Positions 11,584 to 26,900 of a stretch of 64,000 nucleotides of DNA are shown here, piece after piece (position 1 is the stretch's first letter; every line of letters starts with the position of its first letter). Where the stretch lies: the NCBI GenBank assembly GCA_037389465.1, contig JAZARR010000146.1:4124001-4188000 (forward strand), written 5' to 3'. The notes under the pieces were generated by a model. It did no database searches, had not been told where the DNA came from, and saw only the letters and a program-made list of their open reading frames with translations. The stretch comes from Baylisascaris procyonis (taxonomy: Eukaryota > Nematoda > Chromadorea > Rhabditida > Ascarididae). The position numbers were made by a program, and so were the translations under genes.

Positions 11584-14500
11584 ATGGACACACGGCGTTC
11601 CGAGGGTGCTGCGTGGCTACGGTGCTGTGCGCTTGCAATGTGCGTTAGCCGTTTGTTGCGTTCACACTAGGCACAATGCTTGTGAACACTGTGATATGTG
11701 AGTAGGCAGCTTTATGAGCTGTGTGCTGTTATTGCTAATAGTGCCAGTACTGCTGCCACTGCAGTTACCACTGCTGCTGCTGCTGGTAGTGGTGGTGGCA
11801 ATGGTGGTGTGTTGTTGTCTCATCGCCCCTCTTATGGAACAAGAAGTGTTTTGCATTGTTTTTGTTTATCGCTAACATGTCCGCACTTGCTTGCTCGTTT
11901 ATTAATAAAAATCGCATTTGGTTTAGTTGCACATGCTTGTTGCTGTCTTTCTGCTGCATTGCTTTCGCGTTTTTTGACGTCTTTTATCTTTATCTGTCAA
12001 TTATTACGTCAGGCGAATGTAACTCGACAGAGGACACGGAATATGGGGAAGGGGATGAGGAGGGGCAACTATGCATTAAGTAGAAGGCTGTGGCGAATTA
12101 AGTGCAAATTCGTACTTCCTGCTTGAAGCGATACACCCTTTTGCTTATCCTTCAAAAACGTCGGTTGCACTGCGGGTAGGCTTTTCTTGGGGGGCGTCGT
12201 ATCCCCGCATCAGTTTACCATTCTTCTCCGTGCGCTTTCACAAAATACTTGTCACCGCAATTAAGGTGTTAAACAGGGATCGGAGATGGAAAGGAGATCT
12301 GAGTGAAGGGTTATTGAGTTCCGGAAGCGGGATGTTGTCTCAACGCGTCAAAAACTTGCAAGAGTATTGTAGTCGGATTTTGAGGGGAAGGGTCAGATGG
12401 CTAAGTTCTCGTTTCGAGCAAACAAGTGCTGCGGAATGAAAAGGCAAAATTTTGGAAGGTTTTTAAGGGTAGTCGGTTCCATCGTTTAATCGATAGCGTT
12501 GAATTCCGTCCTTCAACGGTTGGCAGAGTTGGGTATTGAATTAAATGTGTTGAGGGCATAGCTTTGTTTTTATTCTGCTAGAGCGTCTGCGCTAATCGCT
12601 TGGGATTGGCCGCATTGTTGGGATTATTGCGGATCAAGGTGCACTGGGATTATGACAGCAATTTACGGTGCTTCGAGATGAGAGCCATCTGTGGCAATCC
12701 ATTGAGGTTTTTTGCTTGTTGCGGACTTCATGCTCTTTATTACGCTTGTTGCTAATGGGATTAGGATGACCGGCATCCTCTGAACTTCTGAACACAATGC
12801 GCGAAGAATATTGCCCTTTTCAAAGTCGCAGCTACTGGATATAGGTGTGCGATTCCTATGGATGACGGTTCTCTTGAACGCTTCGGTTTTCGACTTGCCA
12901 ATCTTTATGGTCACCAATTTCATTTTGTGAAGGAGCGTGCGGTGAAGGCTTGTGGGGTTTGCTTATGAAGTTTTAAAACGGAAATTTTTTTCCCGATTGG
13001 CAGCGCTTTCTCGACTGGTGGTTTTTTCGACGTTTTTCAGCTGGAGGCATGAGGATAAACGAGAAAAAATTGTTTTAGCACTTCTCGTTGTTAAGAAATT
13101 ATGTTCTGTCGGTGATCCTTCCTAGTTCCACAAGCGACTTGTACGCCTTCGCCATGCACGTGCGCTATCTTTTGATTAATACCATTTGTATGAGGAAGGG
13201 CATCACCCATTGCACAGGTTTGCTGCCAATCAAATTTTGCGCAGGTGGAGGGCGTGAAGAACGTGGGTCGCTTGAGCTTTCGCAAATGCTGCGAAGAGGG
13301 GTATGGAAGACTTATTGTCGCCGTAATTTAAATTGCTTCCAATACGTTGCCTTCAAAACATCGAAGCGAATTTGTGCGTCAAACTGGGAGAACCACTAAA
13401 ACATGCGTTGCAGCTAGTATTGTGTGAGAGTCCGAACTATTCCACATCGCATTTTTTGACGATTATCTTCCCGAGTCTCTTCTCCCTCATGTTTCTGCCG
13501 GTAGTCGCCCCTCTTTGCGTCAGCCTCCTTTCCCCACTTTTTCGGAAAAGTTCTATCATCGTCAGAAAATTTGGGACCTCCTTTCTCGTTTTTTTGAACT
13601 GACGTTTTGGGGGTCCCCCTCTCTTTTGGGTCTTCTGGCCCCTTTGATCTTTCTTATCCTTAAGAAGTCGCCTTCCGCACAACACTAGTCGCAACTGCGT
13701 GATGGTAATGGTGCGCTATCCAGTTGCTGTTGCTAATGTGGAATAGAGGAAGCAAGTAGGCTGAAGCATGCCGAAAGTGGTCGGCAAATGTGCTCTAGAA
13801 TGCAGCCAGCACACACACACACACTATTTACTCGGTGAGCACCCCCAACGGGGACTACGAAAACCTAACGCAAAATTAGTATCCAGGAGAGAAGGCTGGG
13901 AAAGGGAGGACCACCTCTTCTCGCTCTTCAGGCGATGCCAAAGAAGGTGTGTGCACCATGAAGGAAAGCACATGCATATTGTCTACTCGTATGTGAAACG
14001 AAGCAGGACACCGAGGATCTCGCTTACCTCCGCTGTGGTTCGCTTTCGTCGTCCATTTTGTAGTTTTTGACAAAATCCGTTCTCCCTTCTCCTCCTCCTA
14101 CTGAATGCTGCGAGTGACACTTCATATACATATTTCGACGTTTTGATCACAACATTGAGACGGAGTGTAAATACATGCAGCAGCTTCCGCACAGTCACTT
14201 TTACAAGAAAAAAACATGAAAAAAATCTTGCGTATAGTTGTGGTGGAAAGTGTTGATCTTCTATCGCTCGTCATCCGATAAACTTAGACAACTATCGCTT
14301 CTCCACAGGTGACAAAACAAGTAAAGTGCACTTAGATTTATACTAAGTGCTGGGAAGTGATAAATTATAAAGGTTTGATGGGAAAGAGACGGCAATTGTG
14401 ATCGAGATCAGCGTTGGCGTTGGTTTGACGCTGCCCATCAGTGGCCACTTTAAAACATATCTCTGAAGGTATCCAACCTTCCCAGGTATGCTGGATACAC

Positions 14501-17203
14501 AAAATGTCTGAAACTAAACAAATCAATTATGGCGTAGCCACGTTTTCGGTTCATGAAAAGTTTTTTTTTTCAGTGGAACTGTGCCCGCATAGCATGAGGG
14601 AGGTATACAGGATTTGATTAGTACAGACAATTGATGCACAGGAATTTAGTTATTCTTGCCAAAAACGATGCAAAATTTCTTCTCGGTCGCTTATTTTTTC
14701 CTTGCATGTCTCCATATGGTTCAGATGATGACCTGCACTGCCCGTCGCCGTTAAATGAGCCATAACTTATAAACAGTTTCTGTTTCTGCGGCTCATCATA
14801 TATCGCAAGGTGATAACTCCACTCGGCAATTGCTTGCTCGGTGCCACTGAACACAGACAGTTCTGTGGGATATTGTCAGATGTTAAGAAAATCATGCGAT
14901 TTGAGGAATAAAGATTAAAACCGAGGTTATGAATGTTTATGGGAGCAAGCAGGAAAGGTTGATTTGTTCAGGCATTATCTGTTTAGGCAATATACTCCTT
15001 CATCAATGTTTGAGGAGGTGAAGAGGAATGGATGGATCAGAAATACGAAATTTTATGTAAAATATCGCCGAAATAAATACGACCTATTTATGGGATACGG
15101 TTGAAACGATGTTGCTAAAGAATAAAGAGATGCGATGCAAACGGTTTGCCGTACTTGACAGAACAACATTTGCTGTAAGAAATGTTGTCCACAAATAAAA
15201 CAATATTTGTTGAATATCGACGATATTTGCCCCATCAACATTATCGTCCTCTCTCATATAGAAAGTTGGTTCCGATGGAGCATAGAAACTTCTTGCCAAC
15301 CATTTCAACTCGATTCTGTTTTAGATGGCGTTGCAGTAACGTTGTACTTGGGACTGTAATGGCCTAGCTAATAATTTCACTCTTATGATATCAGCCGCAT
15401 TAACAGATACAATTAGCTTCTTGTTCAGTTAGCCACTAGTAAAAAATATCTTTGCATATATTATGCACTAAATAAACTTATTCAACTTTGCATTGATGTT
15501 AGTGAAATGATGCATTTATTGCGTTTAGCCAACATCGTATATCCCATCATAACTTCTATTGAGCGCATATTACATAGAGACGAGGAAATGTCTAGCCGAA
15601 TATAGCTTCATCAACAATGGGAAAATCACATCAAAAATGCTCTAAAAGTGTCCCACAAATGAGATCAACGAAAGTGGTGTTGATTTTTTGGATGTAGACC
15701 ATTTCGAGAGATGAAGATGACTTTAGAAGATTGCACCACGAGCATTGTTCCTTTAATTTGCATCCTATTTTGAAGTTGTAAATTTAAGCTGAATGAAGGC
15801 TTGAAGAAACTTCAGCAGAAACTATGGCTTAACATTATCGCTGTGACTAATTTCAGTTAGAATGAAAACTTTTATATTATCGCATCGATTTGCGGGTACT
15901 TTTTAGAGCTCACATATTTCTTCATCTAATATGCTATCAATTCTATCCATTTTAGTTCAGCGGTTTTCTGATCTCCTTTCGCATATCTGCAGGTATTTCG
16001 AAAGTTGTAGTTCACTAATTAAAAGGTGATAAGGATGAAAGAGTTGGATGTGACATCGAGTTCGGCTTTTCTGATGCTCTTTCAAGGTTATTTTTCTCGA
16101 AGAAGTTTTCAATGCATCCGTCATCTTCATTAATAGTCACACAAGTGAACATCTCTCATTGAGATGCTTGACATCGTTGAATTATCCGCTTCATGAGACT
16201 TTCTGCTTCAGTACTCATCTAAATAAATAAAATTCGATTCGCAACTTCATATTCTACCTCTTCCTCTCGTCCTTCCCTTCTCCCCTCCACCCGCCCTAAA
16301 AAATCTTGCAAATGCCCTTGAATCACCTATATTCCCGATCGGACAAATGAGGATGTGGAGATCAACGTACTTTATTCATTCGTATACGATATGTTGTTCA
16401 CTGTCGAAGCGATCATTCTATTCTTTAATTCCACATTCCAATTCAAAATTTATGCAGCAAATAAAGGAAGCAAAGAGCAACAAGGAAGGCGACTGTTTAC
16501 TGATTCTATGCAATTTATGTGTCCGATGCGAGTGATGCATTTATTGGCTGCGGATGTAAAATTTTGTTACGACAGTGCCGAATATTGGTGGCTACGGTGA
16601 AATATAAATGCTTGAATTTATACCCAGAGGTTGCAGCGTTCTCGCCTCGAAAAGAGAGGTAAAGGGCAGTGGAGGCGTAGGTAGCTACAAGACTTCCCTG
16701 TCCAACTGGGATATAACGCAACGTTTAGTCAAGCAAAGAATTCCGAAAAAACGCTGAATATGGTGGAATGTTTGAACAACAGTAATATTCGAGCGAAGTC
16801 ATGTATTCTAAATGAGTCCTTCGGCCAGCTGATGTCTATCGCTTCAGACGAATGTCCGATGGTATGAAATATTTCAGTGCGATGTGAGGCAATTATTAAT
16901 GAGAGGAATTATGAGAGTTCACAGCACAAAATTGGCGTTTTTGTTGACTTTTCTTGATGCTCGTAGCAATATACGCACTAGGAAGCGGCGCTTTAAACCG
17001 TTAAATCATTCACATATTTCCTGATCTCATGAGCTTTTCTATATTTTATTAGCTATAGTTTGAATGATTTTGAAGCCAATCTCAAAGCTGGTGATACGCT
17101 AATTTCGAGCCTGAATAATTATCGGATAAAAGCCTCTCATGAAGGTGATTCTTCGATCGCAGATCGCTCCTTGTTGAACCATAATGTCCTTTCAATCAGT
17201 GCG
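11584..17203. other. Intergenic stretch without a recognised gene
   Basis: It holds triplet-rich DNA (CTG then GGT units, about 11,769-11,817), a short CA run (about 13,808-13,824), C/T-rich tracts and many short open frames that match nothing I know. The longest, on the plus strand at 11,698-12,126, starts in the triplet tract and looks like chance. One segment on the minus strand, 14,618-14,846, follows a good acceptor and ends in a stop; it is noted under findings as a possible terminal exon. A minus-strand AATAAA at 17,045-17,050 probably serves the channel gene. Confidence 0.4.
17045..17050 (-). terminator. Polyadenylation signal AATAAA of the channel gene
   Basis: The minus strand reads AATAAA here, about 155 nt downstream of the stop codon of the Cys-loop channel gene, a normal position for a nematode poly(A) signal. 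Only the hexamer is seen; the cleavage site is not determined. Confidence 0.45.
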
Positions 17204-17888
17204 TCAGCTACCTCGACTTGATGAGCTTAGATAGTACGTCCAATAGATAACGTTGAAAACGGCGAATGCCTGCAAATAAAGACAGCCGCCTGCGATTACG
17301 AATATGCATCATATTTCCTCAAGAATAAGCAGTACGATCGTTAGAGATAGTTGAACAACAGTGCAGAGGTTAGAACAGGTGAAACGGCAATAAAAACAAG
17401 CAGGTTATTGAGGTAGGAAACAAAACAAACGAATGTGAAAATTTCAAAAGCAGAATAAAAATATCTTCAACAGTGGAAATTATATGACATAGAATAAATG
17501 ATTTAAAGCACTTCGATCTGAAGCGTTGACGTTCTTATGCGGTTTTTTAGCTGGTCTTGTCACAACGATTTAATGACCAATGCATAGCGAGGATATCACT
17601 ATATCAATGTTCTTTCGGTAAGCATCAGTATTGTATTCCTTCTCGAAACACAATGTGAGTACTGTACTGCACCGTGCTTCAAGCGACTGTACTGTACGGC
17701 AATAATGGTTCTCTAAGGCTCGCTCCGTACTGAACTGTACTTGCACACTAATGTGGACATACCAGCTGGAGGAGGGTGACTAGCATGTCAACAGGTGCTG
17801 CAAGAAAGATGAACGTTTAAAGCCATGCAGAGGTTGTTTGTGTTGCAGAAGACTGTGAAGAAACACCTAAATTTCAACCGGGTGTAAA

Positions 17889-17976
<88 letters not shown>

Positions 17977-20900
17977 GAATTGCTGCATGGCGTATTCAAA
18001 ATCACTAAATGCGAACAACATACTAAAATAAGAGAAGAACTTAGCCATACATTATTAAAAAGAGCATATGAGTTTGATGTAACAGTGATTATCGGGAAAT
18101 TCATGTGGCTTCTAGTTGAGAAATGTGAAAAATGAAAAAAGTGGCCGATTTGGTTTGTGGTGAATTCGCTTTCCTCAGCAGCATATAAGCAAACAGCAAA
18201 GCTTTTCAGCAAACCAAAAAAAATCAGCAAAAAAGGCAACAATTTCAAATCAATCAAAGATGACAATTTCGGTTCAACTTCTATAATTCGAGCAGTTTTG
18301 ATATGACGCAATGAATACATAGATAAATTTTTCATGATGAACAAAATGTCCTATGAAAGAGGTGTTCATTTTTGCTAGAAATGGATTTCGCTGGGAAAGG
18401 TGCGAAAATTTTGCGGAGGGGTTGGTTAAATAATCTCCTCTTCCGTCCAAGATTAAGTTCTCCCCCCGCACCCTCTTCTAATACTCTTAATGTTCTAGCA
18501 GAGACATAACGCCGCTGTGGCAGTTTTCCAGGAAATTTGCTGATACGCATAAAAAGTAACGGAATTATGAAAACAAACACTGCCCAAAACGGAAACGCCG
18601 AAAAAACAAAACACAGGAGCTATTCAGTCAAAAGCAGTTACTATTTGTTGCATTCGTCGCGAACCTCCGCAAGATTTACCACCATTTCAAACGGGGATTA
18701 TTTAAAATTTAGCTGAAATGCACTATATACAGATTTTGGTCGCTTGATGGCCGTTGTTAACAGGTGAAATTCCTTGCAGCCATGGAATTGCCGAGAGCAG
18801 TATGATCCCATAGCGGCAAGAGAAAGTTGGAAAAAAGCGCTTCCTACAGTCACATTGAACTACACTTCCACAAGCAGCCTACATACTGCATCGTGCTGTA
18901 GTCGTAGAAGAATACGAATTCAGTGCATTATACTATGCGTTCGAATTTCATTTCGGCATGAAAATCAAACGTTATCAACATGGAATATATCGAATCGCAA
19001 AAAGTACACCTATTTCTTGGTGGATTGACATCATTGATGCATGGGAATATATGCATGGGAATTAGGAAAATACAACAGTTGAAGCACTAAGATGTCATTG
19101 AAATAGACGATCTACGATGAATTAATGGTATAGATTTAATGGTACAGACATCTTTACAATGTGTTCGTAATTTTAATACATTTCACTCTTTTGATTTTTA
19201 ATCCATCGAAATATTTTTATAGTAGATATATAGTAGTTGAACCTAATTAAACAATCAAATCAAAGTGTTTCTAATTATAGGTGAAAATATTGCTCTTGCA
19301 CTAATTATCTGGCTAGAATGAGCACACTAATTCATTGATATTATTTGCTGTAGATTCTTTCTGTTTGCAGAATTAAGGCATTCATAAGAATTGTTAGCTT
19401 AAAAACAAAAAAAAAAAATTTCATTCTATTCCATAAATCTCATTTCATTGGTTCAGTGCTCATTTTTTCGCAAAATGCCATTATATTTGGGAACTTTTAT
19501 CCCTGAATGAAATCAATTAATTAGGATTTTGCTTTATTCGGATTTTTTATACATTGCTTCATTTGTACAGGATGAAAATCGAGAAACTGAGGTAATATTG
19601 CTAGTGTTAACACTCACCGATGGAAAGGCGATACTTGAGATGCGATCTATGGTACCACCCAATTCAGATGACTTGTAAGATCTCCTCCTCGACGTAATCA
19701 AATGACCACCACTAAAGAGACCGTTCTCACTAATCGACTTTTGTTGCGATGACCGCATTTCCTGAGCTAAGCCGCGTGTGTAAGCCATCGAGTTACTGGA
19801 AGATCATCACTGTACTTTTGTCATTCGGTGCCAGTACAATCAAACGTGTCGCTAGGTCCCCATCCCAAGGTCAAGAACTCATCTCGTTATAAGACTACTA
19901 AATTTAACGTTGATCGGAAATGGTTAAATATTAATTTCCAAGAGATGGCGTTTAACCAGCTTCACTTGCAAGTCTTCAACTTGTAGACATTTAGACTGTG
20001 TCGGTGGTTAAGGTGCGCGACCGGTTGCGGTACTCATCTGACTGTGCCTGGCATAGAAGCATGAGTGGCTACAACGTGTGACGGCCAAGCTGATGGGTGA
20101 GTGAGTGTTCGGGCTGACGAAACGCACGTTATCAGAGTGTACGGGTGGTTCGACCATAGGCATTTTATAATGTATCCGTTTGGGCGTTTGAGGCGTGTGA
20201 ACAATGGGAGAGAGGCAGTTGGGACAGGTGGGTGGCCAGTAGCAGGAGCAGATGGGGCGCACAAAGCTAGGAATGCATAAGTGTTTGAGCTGATTAAGCA
20301 ACGAGCGGTGCAGTGATCAACAGCTCAGCAGCACGGTATTCTTAACTTAGAAGGGCTGACGGGTTGCGAACTAGTACTCCAGGCACGACGGACCGTGGCA
20401 TGCATTGGAGTCCCGTTGTCAGGGATTTTTTTTACTGCCTCTATATCTTTGCGGTCCTTACGAATTTTTGCGTTGCAGTGCAAACCGCATTATAACTCTA
20501 ATCTATGCATTCTGTTTATTTAGGTGCAGCAGTTTTCTTGAAGACAGAAAGCTAACCCAGACAGCTGGAATTTCGTAAGAATATTCTTCAAATAAAAATA
20601 GGCAAAAAGATGTGGATTCAGTCAAGTCAGCATTCCCTTTAACAGATCTTGAATATCTAAATTTTAGATTAAAAATTTCAGAAAACTTCCCCATATTGTA
20701 CCTAAAGTAAACCTTAGGTTCGAGTCATTACAGTATGAAGTGACTTGCGCTGCAGTAATATGTAAGATTTATATACGAATTCGCAACAGTGAGGACATTG
20801 CTTACCATTTACGTTAGAAAACAGTTATAAAAATTTTGGAGGTCAGCTTAAATTCGCTAAGGCATTAACGTCATACATTAACGTCTTTTAAGAAAGTTGT

Positions 20901-23900
20901 GGTAGCAAGGCACCGTATCGAACATGCTGCTGTAGGCGTATCATACTTTTTCTGAATAACACTTGGCTTTATTGCATATTGTAGTTTCTAGGGCCGAAGT
21001 GTAAAAAAAGTTACGATAAGAAAAAAGTCACCTTTTCGATTCTCTCCATCTGATTGTACCGTGTTCGGCATCGTCGGCTGCAGCGAGTTGCGTTAACACA
21101 TTGCTCATAATTGATGTCCTTTGGCTTCGCATTCTCTGATCCTCCATTTTGTCGTTGTAAGCAACAACCGCCAACTCGACCAAAGAAAAGAAAATGAAAC
21201 TGCAATAATGCGAAGAAATGTTTCTGATTAATGCCTCATAGAAATGATAAAATTAAGCATATTTTTCTTGTGGGAACTGAACATCCACTGTTCACTATCA
21301 GTATAAAACTGCTGCTACGCATATATATGTCGTCAACTCGTAAACAACGTTTTACAATGTTGCTCAATGGTTTGAATCAGAAACGACTGATTTGACCAAC
21401 AAATGCAATAGGTGAAGCGAGCATCTTTCTTTATTGACGAAAATTGCATTCAATTTGTTTCATACATAAGTGATATTCTGAACGTGATTTATTTGATGCA
21501 TGAGTATTCAACGAAAAAAAGAATTGTGAGGGGTGATATTCTGACTAAAATCGGTTGAAAGATGCAAAAAAATATTGAACGTAATGCAGAAATGCGAGAC
21601 ACTAACCCAACACAACTGAACATCCAAATATCGATAGCCTTCACATAACTTGCCTAAAAGAAAAACAATCATTTTCGTTCGATATTCACGCTTTTTTTTT
21701 CGATAACTTTTTCAACACCTGATTATCGCCATTTTATGAGCTCTTTATTACGTTAGGTCGCCGTTTAATACATAGGCCGAAAAACTTTTTATTCATTATA
21801 AAAGAAATTCTCCTTGTGCTCTCAAACATTCGGTATTGCGAATCGCATTTATCATTAAACAGCGAAGAAATCCAACTCTCATATAGTCTATAAAGCAAAT
21901 ATTTCCTCATTGTTAATTAAGATCGCTATTGATATCCTCAATATAGGTTACATTAGCGATGAATGAGTGAAACTCACATACCCTTGGCAATGATCGTACA
22001 ATATTGCCGAACTGAAATAAACACTGAATAAAATAAAATCAATTGTGAAATTGCAATTTTATTTATAATTTGTGTTGGTGCAGTTAATACGTTTTATGAA
22101 AGCAACATTCAGATTATTGTTGCTGCATACTTCCATACTTCCTCCTTCCCAAGCCCCACTAATATAGTTCACTATGAAATTTGCGGTTGCGAAATATATA
22201 CTACTGTCAGCATTAAATAGATGAACTGAATGAACAAGTGGAAAAATGAAATGGAAAATTTCCAAGTTCGCCGCATTCAAGAATGCATTAAACTCAATTA
22301 TCCAAAATCCGATCGAAAACTGATACATCTGAATGCAATGTACTTGAGCGAACTTTCTCGATCAGTACAAAAAATCACATGATTGTGGTTAATTTCGGCA
22401 AGTGTCCTAATATTTACGCTCACCTGGAATGTTAGTGCCATAAGCGAACTGACACTGAGTGTTATTCTAGCAGGCAGTGCTCTCGTATCCATCCAGAACG
22501 CTATCCACGATATAAAAACGCTTATATATGTGGGCATATACATCTGCAAAACAAATTTATACATCCTCGCAAGTTTGCTGTTGCAAACAGCATTATGGAT
22601 CGTGTTTGCTCATTTATCTATGTCTGTATGTATGTGTATTGCGTATGTACATTTATATATGAGTATATGTGTGTAGGTAAGCTTATCTGTGTGTTTAAGT
22701 GGTGCGAATGTGCGGTGAGTATGTGTGTTATCAGTGCAGGAGTTGAAGATAAGTGAAGTTACGAAATTAGGTGGGTCTATCCTACACCATCCAATCCCAT
22801 ATATCAGATTTAAAGTTGATCTATTTGAGTACTTAAATGTTGCACTTATGAGTGAATATGACTGAGCTTCGACTGGAGAGCACTTAACTATGACTGAAAA
22901 ATTGCGCGTATATTGCAAATGATCGGGCCACGCCATGCCTCTCAGATTGCAGTCTTGCAGCCAGCTGGCCCAGAAAAACGGCTTTTGCAGAAGAATTGCG
23001 GGAATGGGCGGTTTCGTTAAGAAATCAATACATTCTATACTGAATATATATCATTATTTGATAGCGGATTATTATAATAATTGATCTGATCAGACAAATC
23101 AGACCTAATCAGACAGACAAATTGCAAAAGCGCATATCGTACCAACTCACTTGGCGCACCTTTCTTTTTTTTTCATGGAACCAGAGTATATTATGGCGAT
23201 TCATTTCTTCTATACAAAAATGTTCGGCGAATGTTAACGATATAAGGAGCGAGCGTTAATGAATATAACGAATGAGTTGGACAATTGGTAGACAACGGAA
23301 CAATGAGGAATGGATAACGAGAAAAAAAAATCGCAAAGAACCGAAAGAAGCAAATCTTATATTAGCCTTTTGCCAGTCACACTAAAGCATGCTATCCTTC
23401 TGACAAAACGGAGTCACATTAAGATAATGGGAAAAGCAAATTGTTTGTTTACAATCGTGGCATTTCAAACTTTGATGGGACATAAAATGAAAATCACCTG
23501 TAGAATGTAGAAGCCGTAAAGACGATCGAAATGAATCGTCACAGAAAGGCGATGCCAAAATCCCGCTGTGTATCTCTAAATTTCCACAATATTTCATTAA
23601 AAATCTCAATCGCCTAACCATAATAAACAACCTTGCTTAGAATTGAATGAAGCTATGTAATTTTAAAAAGGCTGTGTAGTTAATCGAGCCGATATAAAGC
23701 TGTAAAAATTTATTTGAAGGAAAATGGTTGAATATGTGTTTCCACATATTTCCCTGAAAAAGTAGATATTAGAAAAGGATTGTTTATGCAAGTGTAGTCC
23801 TTCCTTTCCTCTACCTCATTCCTCTCCTCTCCCTCCTCCGTTCCCTCCCTCTTCTCCCCAACCACCATACGTCACTGCCATCGGCACTTTCAATAGAGAT

Positions 23901-26900
23901 TTACTAGATTACATTGAAAGGATCGGAGTTCGCAATTGCAGATTTGAAAGTCTATGAAATTCACCTCAACATTCCTTCCATAGGTGATATTCGACATTTT
24001 GAAGTCGGGGAGGCTAAAATCGGTCTTAACAGTGCTGACTGGAGACCACGTTAGCCATTGTAATGTCACCTCTGCGACGTTAAACGAATAACTCTCCAAG
24101 ATCAAACTGCATCTAATTGTATCCAGTGGAAAATTTCGAAGATCCATATCACAAGGAGCTGAAAAATGAAGAAAACTTTTTTTTAAAAAAAGACGAGAAA
24201 TGACGTTTATATGCGTACATTGGCTTTTTTGTTCTAAATGTGACAGTCATACACGATGGAAGGAAGTATCGCTTTCCATCGAAGAGCCATCTTGAGCAAA
24301 GCTTTTAATTCCCACCAAATATATTCGAAATTCGTTGCTACTTTATAGAGGGTGGTTGGGAAAGGTTCAGAGTGAAGCTTTTCCATTAGTGAGCTTCATT
24401 TTTTTGTTGAATAAATCAATTTATTTGCAGTTAAATCTCGTTTCAGCACATTCCGAGCGTTAGCGATATCGACATTTTTGCACAATAATTTTTGAGTGCC
24501 GATTTAAAGCTTGAAGACTGCAACCGAATTCTCTAGAGTATTGGAGATTCTTCTCGGTTAGTGGGACCAGACCAAAATTAGTGAAGAGTTGCTAGTTGAC
24601 TGACACATTAACGGAACATATCTTACCTTCAGACCTTATTCGATAATTCAGCCAAGTAGTACCATTTGGAAATATCTGCAAAAAGGTCAGTTCGAACCTA
24701 ATAAATGCATGGTGTGGTAGATGGTAGCCTACGCAAATATCTCAAAAATTGTGAAGTTGATGAAGAGAACGGAGTTACAAAAGAAACCATTCGAAAAAAA
24801 TCGCGCTATATATTGCATAATACGTTTTTTTCCCTTCAAGTCTTCACTTTAGCCGAGTCGAATACTCTAAGAGAGGCTTCGACAATAGCGCATATGTCTT
24901 TTCATGGCAGCACAATTTTCAGAGAAAGAAAAGAAGCGAATATTTTTCCAGATGAAGCCAAAAAAAGAGAATTTCTATAAGCTTCTCTGAAAATGGAACA
25001 GAAGAAGCTATTCCTTCTCAGCACACCCTGACGGCACCATCCTTTTTCCTCTCCCTCTTCTCTCTGGGCGCCCACAAAAACACTTTTCTTCATGAAAAAG
25101 ACGACTTGCCTTGCAACCGCAGAATATGAGCGCTTGTGAATCAAGCACAGCTCAATTATGTTGAGCTTTAGCTCGCTTTAAGCTTATTTGCAACCCAGAT
25201 TCGACGTACAAAAAGAAATTGCATAAATCCTCCTAAATCTTTACTTCGTTTAAAAACTTAAGTCAATTAACTGCGATTAATTCGATGTCGTAGCGAACAC
25301 CAGCAGCCATTAAAATAAGACTAAAACGTTGGGCATTAATAAAACTCTATCAAGAAATTTCGCCAAAATTTCTCAGTCACTCAAAATTTCAAAGAATCAA
25401 AAATAACGATATTTAATTACATACCATTAATAAAATATTCGGTTTTGGCGAATCGTGAACTTTAGTTGATTTCGAATTCACGACGCATACATTAGGAGAC
25501 CATAGTTTCGGTTCCATATCATGATCTAGTGATAAATTTCTGCGGCAAGGATCAAGATGAAAAAATTGTAATCTGCAAATCAATTCTTTTACAAATGGCT
25601 GCTGCAACGATAAATCATTACATCTCTTCAATTATAAAATAAATCTTTATAAGCTAAAAAATTTCAACAATAATATTATATGAAAATTTCAAAGCTGATT
25701 GTTTAATTTTTCATTTGTTTTTATATTTCATAAACTTCAAGCGTGATAACAGAGATTTGAAGCAAGGAACAGCACAATAAAATAACATGGTTTTATTTGC
25801 ATTTCTTGATGACGATTTCGGAAGCATTGATAGCGATTTGCATCTTCATTTTGTGGTACAACAATGTATCCCTCGTCTACTATCATCTATCGGATACAAA
25901 AAACGAGAATCAGGCAGTCATGCAAAGCAACTTAGCACTTTTCACCTGGAATCCATCCAAATGGCACTTATCCAAAAATCGATTACGAATGTTCCAGCCA
26001 ATGCGGAAATATCAGATATGTCTTGAATAGTTATCTCGACAACAACATTAACTGGCGTTGGATCAGGCAAGGCATTTCTATAATTTCAAAATTTCACGCA
26101 GAAAAACCCTCGAGTCAGTATCGTTATCGAAATGAATTAAGTAATACTTCGTTTCTAAGAACAGTGAAGTTGGAAATTTCGGTGACGGAAATGAACGCTG
26201 AGAGGAACCTGCTGTTAATTATAACCGCTGATAGATATAGCCGGTTCCGAGAGTAAAAGCAGAAATTCACTTATTCATGCGTAAATCAGAGAGTTGATCT
26301 TTAGTCTCTCCAAATTTAAATCAGCCGTTTAAAAAAAAAAAATATACTTATCTACTTTCAACTTAGTGCATCGAATGAAAATCCACTGCAAAAACACAAC
26401 CAACTCAAATAGCTTAGTGATTAGCATTGCATAGAAGTCATAGATTTTCTCAATAGATAGCTACTACAATGGCAATTATTTGCAGCATGAAATTAAACAG
26501 AAATCATAAGAATTTAAAATATAAATGCGCCGAAAAGAGGGACTTACCTAGAGTAATTTTCCATTATAAGTCGTGCCAAATCTTGAGCTTTTGTCTCATT
26601 TTTGGTACATTCTATCCCTGAGTCGCTATCAAATTGTGACGATAGCATCAACACTTCGATAATCACCGACTGCAAAAATAAAACGATAGAAAAAGATGAT
26701 TAATTATGAACATTTGATATCTTTTATCAATGAAAATTTCAGCACGAAAACTATTTCGACAACTTTGCATCACTTAAAGGATGCACAGATAGCTGCATTT
26801 AAATATCATCTAAATGAAAATAATGCATGAGTTACTACTGCTACCTTTAGAAGGATTTTAGTATGTTAGTCATTTAAAAAGTACATATTATAAAATACCA

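Noticed and set aside
11698..12126. 142-codon plus-strand open frame
   Set aside because: It begins in a triplet-rich tract (Ala/Thr/Gly runs), then becomes Leu/Cys-rich with no family motif and lies in the presumed 3' flank of the first gene.
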